From NCBI GenBank assembly GCA_019096065.1, contig JAGUCH010000002.1, positions 3,608,501 to 3,672,500 of the forward strand: a stretch of DNA of 64,000 bases, given 5' to 3'. Positions 58,523 through 64,000 of the stretch are shown piece after piece; positions within the stretch are counted from its first letter, which is position 1; every line of letters begins with the position of its first letter. Under the pieces are notes generated by a model. That model was not told the DNA's origin. It did no database searches and worked only from the letters and a program-made list of their open reading frames with translations. Both the position numbers and the translations under genes were made by a program. This DNA is from Paracyclopina nana (taxonomy: Eukaryota; Arthropoda; Copepoda; Cyclopoida; Cyclopettidae).

Positions 58523-60306
58523 ATGTCCTTAGATTTGCTGTTTCTGGTGATTGCTTCCCAAATTATCTTTGTATGGTCAGACACAAAACTGGACATGAGT
58601 TCAAGGTTTGTAGCAATTTTGGTCCACTGACATCTACAAATGAGTCTTGCAGGGTTGTTCAACACAAAAAAGGCAAGATTAACATATCTCCATCAGTGCA
58701 CCTTTCTGAAGCTTACAATTTGGAAGAGGTGCCTAGAGATAACACTTACAAACCATTAATGGTTAACTTTTCAATCAATCTAAAAAGTATTTTGGCAGTT
58801 GATGAGCCTCACCAAGTAAGTATTGATTTTAAATGAACTAAGTCACTCAGCCTGTTCACTTAAAGTGAAACCTTTTTCCCTAACACAAAGACAATAAGTT
58901 TGGAATCAACAGTTAGAATGGTTTGGTTTGACAAGAGAATCAAAGTGTCCATTGATCCTGCAAATGATCAATCAGCTTTTGACAAGGAGTTTGGTCAGAG
59001 ATACATACTACTCAACAGAGATCCTGTGGATTCAATTTGGTTCCCAGACATTTACATAGACAAAGCAAAAGCCCTGAGGGTTCCGGTGTATCAAATCCCT
59101 CCTACTTATTTAAGGATTTATGAAAATGGCATGATAATGTATTCAGCAAGGGTCAACTATGACATAAGCTGCCCAATGAACTTTGAAAATTACCCAGTGG
59201 ATAGGCAGCAATGTGATATTAAGTTTGAAAGTTGGGGTCATCCCAGCCACATCTTGATGTTTATGTGGAACAAACAGGACTGTAAAGTAAATGAAAAAAT
59301 CATATTGAATCAGCATGCCTTTCAAGTTCAACTATTGGATGGTCCTATTGCTAACTTCTCAACAGGTAATTTTCTGTAATGCTCAAGCATGAATTGATTG
59401 CTAAGTTTGTCATTGATCTCAGGTTCATTTTCAAGTGTAACGCTAAGACTTGTGTTAACCAGAAAGTTAACCTACCACTTGTTGAGAACTTATTTACCAT
59501 CTGTCTTATTTGTGAGTGTTGCCTGGTTCTCCATGTTTGTTCCACTGAATCATGTCCCAGGTGAGAAAACTAATATCAGTTTAATTAATGCAAAAAATAG
59601 ATTTCGTATTTTATTTAAAAGGGAGAGTGGCAATGAGCATGACTACCATGTTGACCTTGTCATCAATGTTCAATGCACTGACAACCATCACACCACCTAT
59701 ATCCTACACTACTAAGCTGGATATATGGATGATATGCTGCATTTTGTTTATTTTTGCCACACATGTTGAGTTCACAGTTGTAATTTTTCTCAAGTATTAC
59801 CTGCAGAATATTCCTGGAATGCAATTTGAGAGAACGAATTCATCTAAATCAACTAATAGCAACAGATCTGGGAAAAATATTCTAGATAGTCTTCAAGATA
59901 ATGTGTGGAAAAGGGTAAAAATATTTCTTGCTGATTGCCAGACAACATCATCATAATTTTGTATTTTTTAGAATGAAAAGTTAGGAAAAGAAAACCATGT
60001 CAGCATTGTTAAGGTAAAGCCTTTATCAGGCAAAGAAAAAAGAAAGAATGAAATCAATGATGATGATTCAGCAGATGATGAAGAAATCCTTCAAGCTAGG
60101 TAATGTAAAAAATTAATCTATGAAAGCCATTGTTAATTATTGATTTCACTTTCAGAGCTGAAAAAAGCGAAAAAATCATCAAGAGAATAGAGAAATGGAG
60201 CGTAATTGTATACTTGTTTTCACTAATTTGCTTCAACATCATTTATTGGTGGGAGCTGTCCAAAGCTTACCCAGGCTCAGTCAAAAATGCTGAAATAATT
60301 GTTTAG
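58523..60306 (+). CDS. Cys-loop ligand-gated ion channel, anion-channel-like
   Basis: The Cys-loop family forms pentameric channels; this one groups by eye with glycine/GABA/glutamate/histamine-gated chloride channels. Exons: 58523-58605, 58653-58815, 58891-59365, 59423-59560, 59622-59914, 59972-60099, 60156-60306, giving 476 residues with consistent phases. The start gives a signal peptide (SLDLLFLVIASQIIFVW). The ligand-binding part holds WFPDIYIDKA and the Cys loop CPMNFENYPVDRQQC. TM1 is LPSVLFVSVAWFSMFVP; TM2 begins with PGRVAMSMTTMLTL, where most chloride channels have PAR; TM3 includes LDIWMICCILFIFATHVEF. A basic and acidic TM3-TM4 loop (KRKNEINDDDSADDEE) and TM4 (VIVYLFSLICFNIIYWW) follow. 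The gene converges on the second TRPA gene, whose stop lies 108 bp away. Ligand not determined. Confidence 0.88.
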
Positions 60307-60414
60307 AAGAGTGCAAGCATAAGTCATGTGAATGACCATAAATTGATACTTTTGTTTCAATAATCTTTATTTTCATGGAAGCTCATGAGAATATACTGTA
60401 ATTTTAATTGAGGT

Positions 60415-63400
60415 TTAATTCATGTTAAGACTTGCATCAGAGTCAACATTTCCATTGAGTCTGTTCTTTCTGACACCTTCAAGCAATGCTTGAGATTCTC
60501 TTCTCCTCATCATGTTTGTCCTCTTCAACTTTTTGTCTCTTAATGGAAGTGTTGCATTAGTGGCACTATCTGAGGCATCATCAGCTGAAATGGTCACTGC
60601 CAAATCAGTAAGGTGCTTTACTATTCCCTCAAGACTTGCTTTACGATTCTTAGGGGTAACATTGGGAGTTACTGAGGGGGTAGTTCTTCTTGAAGCTCTA
60701 GAAACCCTTCTCATCAAGTCTGTTCTACCTGTTCCACTGAGCCTTTAATGATAAGTTAATGAGCTTATTAGATTTAATTGAAAGTAAGACGCAATACCTA
60801 TCAATCGCCTCAGCCATGGCGGTCAAGTTGTGGTTTACATTCACCAAGGCTGTATTGACCTCTTCTTGAGTGTGTTTGATCTCTTCATTGTCATTCAGTA
60901 GCCCTCTCATTTGAGTTTTCAAGTCATTCACTGCCTCAAGCTTATCTTCCAGGGCAGAAGCATCCGCCAGAAATGTGCCAGTCATTCCTGACCCAAAAGA
61001 CTTGTCTCTGTACACAGAATTGATCCTATGTCTTGCTGCATATCTGCTGAAAGGTCTTCTCTTTCTAGAACGATGCCTAAATATTTGAAGCAAAATTAGC
61101 AACATCTTATCAAAGATGAATTTAATTAAGATATTAACCTGGTTGAGACAAGCCAGTGGATACTTTCTGTGATGTCCCTGGGTAATCTATCCTCCCGTAA
61201 GTCATTTGGTCTTATTGTAAAAGCCCAGCTGTATCCATGAGGAACAACTAAAGCTTTCTGGTGCAGAGCAGCCAAAAATCTTAGAGGCAGAAAATGAAGC
61301 AATCTTGAGAACAGCATTGACTCAATGTGTGAAATCAGTTCAGTCTGTCTAACTAGTCTGTCAAGTCCCGCAGATTTTTGAAGACCCTGAAGTAATAACA
61401 TTTGCGCATTCGGTATTGGGAAGTATTAAATGTGGAGTCAAATTGTACCTGAATGTCACTGACAGCCAAACCCACCAGTAGGTTCATGAGGATAATGCTG
61501 ACAAGGACAACAAAAATGAGAATCATGGCATGACCAGTGAATCCAAATAGTGCGTCTCCATTTTCATAGATGAAATTCTCATATTCAATCTCACCAGCCA
61601 TCATGACAAGTGTTTTGACAATAGCTGCAGGAACCGGGACATTGAAGCTTTGATAGTTGGGAAATAGGACACAAAAGCTGAGAGCAAAAGCTACCAAGAG
61701 GCAAAAGTATGCAGCCAGAAATTTGGCAAAATTTTTGGCCACAGTGGTGAACATTTGAACGTAGATGCCAAATGTGGGTAGCCTACCAATCATGAGCATT
61801 AGTTCTCCCCAGACTAGAAACACACCAATTGCTGCAGCATGATGTTGCCATGGTTCGATTAGGTGTACGGGCTTAAGAAGGCTTGGCATGGGATTGACGT
61901 GAAAGGAGATGAGGACAACATTGATTATTATGCCGACTTGTACCCAATTCTCCCAATTCAGAAAGTAGGCCTGTAACATGAGGTAGAAATAAGGTCGAAT
62001 AAGTCTGCCAATATAATATCTAAGTACTCTTTGGCTATTTCCGCAAAGAATCGGCTAATCACGAACTTTTAATACACTAGTAACGCTGCTGCTAGTTGAG
62101 CTATGAAATCAAAACCAAGATGATCTATAGTATAAGGTGAGCTCTATGCGCAGCTTTACTATAGCACGTCATCGGACTATACTATGGTAGGGAGCAGGAC
62201 GAAATTTCTATTCAAATCTGTGGAATTTTCTTGATGTTAGAATATATGGATTCAAAATTATCCCCAAGAAGCCATAAAAACAGCCTGATTTTATTTTATG
62301 ACGAGCTAAAGTTGGAAAAAGGCTGGAAACACTTTCAGGCATGTGATGCGAGCGAGTGTGAGCGCTCACTCTCACACTGGTTTATCCAGTTCTTGAATTT
62401 GAATTTCGCGCTATTTTTAAGTACTAGCGCTACTGGAGTGCTCCCTAGCGGAGGACGAAATAACTACTATAGTTGCGTGATTCAAAAGTAGAATTATTCC
62501 GTCAGGATTGCTCAATAGATATGCCCCTGATCAAAACAACAACGAATCAGTTAGCGTGATTAGCGGCTACGGTGCATTTGTTGATTTTGAGCTTTTAGCG
62601 CTAGTTTCGGAAAGACGAAATAAGCGTGGGATTAAAAAAGGAATGCTATCTGATAAAACCTCAAACGGCAGAAGTCAAGAAATTCGGATATTGAAATCAA
62701 CATTATTTGCGCTTCTATAAAGGTAAGCCCAGAATTGGATTTTTTTCGTTTTTTCCTTATGCTTTTTAAAAAGAAGGCTGGCAAGATGTGAAATTGGCCT
62801 GTTATTTTGGTAAGGCTTAGGAATTTCGGATTTTTTGTACCTTTTGCGAATGCATCAGCTGAAATGCTTCTTTTGCCCCCAAAATAAAGGTAGATAGTAG
62901 CAAAAAGACCCAAACACAAATTGTGGACCATTCTATCATGCAATCTTCTTGAATGGGCTGGAAGCAATCTCCATCAGCTGATTTCCACTTTGGCAGCTGT
63001 TCATCTCGGGTCAAGTTAATCTGAGCACTTTTGTTCAAACAATGATTCCTGATAATGCACTGAGGGCCTGCATACACTTGCAGCACAAAGGCAGTTTGCA
63101 GTATGGTGAATAAAAGGTGAAACATCAAGCTGACAAAGAAAAACTTTCGCACCTTCAGCCATTTCAAGTGCAAAAAGCTTTCACATAGAGGATGCTTTAG
63201 CAAGTGGTTGTGCCCAATTTCAATGAAGTTGATGAACATTGCACTTTCACCTGAAATAGTCACTGCAACATGATTTAAACGTTTCTTTTTTTAAAGTGCT
63301 TACCTTTGGATTGGTTGGGTATCAGCACTCTGAAATCCAATTTAAGCTCGCAGTCCACGTCATTAATGTCATGTTCAGCCAGAGTTATGGCATGGTCAAG

Positions 63401-63927
63401 CATGTCTTCAAATTTTGGCAGCACATTCGGTATCTTCCTGACGATCATTGCCAGTGCTGAAGTGCCACCATTGGTCCTTGCAGTGATATCGGCTCCATAG
63501 GCTAATAGCATGTTGGCACAATAGGAGTACTCATTCAAGGCAGCCAAATGAAGTGGAGAATAGCCAAATCTGAATCGAGAAATTGAATATAGGAGCTTAT
63601 GGAGCGAAAAAGGAAAACATTGCATGGCAAGCTCACACACTTTTTAAAGCCTCTTTTATGAGAGTGAGAGTGCGTGAAAAATCACCTGTCTTTGTGGTTG
63701 ACATCAGCACCTCCATCCAAAAGAAGACGTACGCAGTCATATGATCGTGATCCTTTAACAATTGCGCTGTGTAATGGCGTTCGACAATCGTAGTCTTTAC
63801 AATTGGGGTCTGCGCCTGCAAAAAATGTGAATAATTCATCACAATGAAAAGAAAACACGTGTGGTCAAAATGTCCACTAACTATTGAAAGAATCCATTAA
63901 TGCTGTGCTAGTCTGATGGTGACTCAT
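60415..63927 (-). CDS. Second TRPA-family channel (painless/pyrexia-like), short ankyrin region
   Basis: Exons on the minus strand: 63927-63882 (tentative), 63815-63686, 63569-63304, 63250-62841, 61970-61449, 61386-61139, 61076-60798, 60742-60415, summing to 742 residues with all phases consistent. Only about three ankyrin units are visible (RTPLHSAIVKGSRSYDCVRL, GYSPLHLAALNEYSYCANML), far fewer than in the first TRPA. The membrane part starts after HPLCESFLHLKWLKVRKFFF, whose equivalent in the first TRPA is HPVIATFLWMKWKRIGFVYN. The pore has IVKTLVMMAGEIEYENF and S6 ends SIILMNLLVGLAVSDIQ. The tail is basic with a heptad-like coiled coil (LKTQMRGLLNDNEEI) and a Ser/Thr-rich end. The first exon is a best guess (MSHHQTSTALMD); if wrong, the gene extends off the right edge. 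Intron 62840-61971 is 870 bp, long for this region. Confidence 0.87.
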
Positions 63928-64000
63928 TTTGCCCTGGGTTTTTTTTGCCAATCTGCTCCCAAATGCAAATGTTGAGACTTCCCACAGTCTTTGTTGTTTG

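Overview
This is nuclear DNA from an invertebrate animal. Nearly every gene is split by short introns of about 50-100 bp with GT-AG borders. Genes lie on both strands with little space between them, and the products are metazoan families: Eyes absent, DNAJB12/14, bubblegum acyl-CoA synthetase, VDAC, PP2A catalytic subunit, LMF2, AGBL4/CCP6, SSBP/Ssdp, RPS16, DEG/ENaC, Cys-loop receptor and two TRPA channels of the painless/pyrexia type. The TRPA pair and the bubblegum-type synthetase point to an arthropod, but I cannot name the species from sequence alone.

Layout. 0.1-3.6 kb: eya (+). 4.1-5.6 kb: a seven-transmembrane (7TM) gene broken by a DNA transposon. 5.6-7.4 kb: intergenic with a TIR element. 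7.4-9.4 kb: DNAJB12/14-like (-). 10.0-12.3 kb: bubblegum-type acyl-CoA synthetase (-). 12.8-14.1 kb: VDAC (-). 14.7-17.0 kb: MZB1/pERp1-like ER protein (-), with an intact paralogue of the 7TM gene nested in its large intron on the other strand. 17.7-19.1 kb: PP2A catalytic subunit (+). 19.3-20.9 kb: RluA-type pseudouridine synthase (-). 21.2-23.9 kb: LMF2 (+), carrying a second transposon of the same kind inside an exon. 25.3-30.1 kb: an unrecognised 1,345-residue protein with duplicated exons and a Tyr/Pro-rich tail. 30.4-37.6 kb: a whole EnSpm/CACTA-type transposon with two divergent genes. 37.6-41.8 kb: AGBL4/CCP6-like carboxypeptidase (+). 41.9-42.5 kb: a hAT-type element with a perfect 8-bp target duplication. 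43.2-45.2 kb: SSBP (+). 45.5-46.0 kb: small membrane protein (+). 46.1-47.4 kb: DEG/ENaC channel (+). 47.6-48.1 kb: RPS16 (-). 50.4-54.4 kb: an RGS-like protein with an N-myristoylation signal, then a TRPA channel (+). 55.8-57.7 kb: a short paladin-like protein (+). 58.5-60.3 kb: Cys-loop receptor (+). 60.4-63.9 kb: second TRPA channel (-).

The most interesting signal is a pair of related non-autonomous DNA elements at 4390-5016 and 21848-22444. Both start with CACAG and have terminal repeats made of a heptamer-like block, about 12-13 bp, then an A-rich block. Both are flanked by exact 5-bp target duplications (CCACG, ACGTG). Both sit inside protein-coding exons whose frame is restored exactly if the element and one duplicate are removed. 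This is the architecture of Transib, the relative of RAG, and its ends resemble V(D)J recombination signals. The LMF2 copy looks spliceable: its left target duplication supplies a GT donor, and its right terminal repeat, read in antisense, supplies a pyrimidine-rich tract and AG acceptor that keep the frame. It therefore behaves like a newly made intron (introner). The copy in the 7TM gene has no frame-keeping acceptor and appears to inactivate the gene.

Splice sites were assigned by eye from frame continuity and protein-family similarity. Sites are strong where the two agree; first exons are the weakest part.
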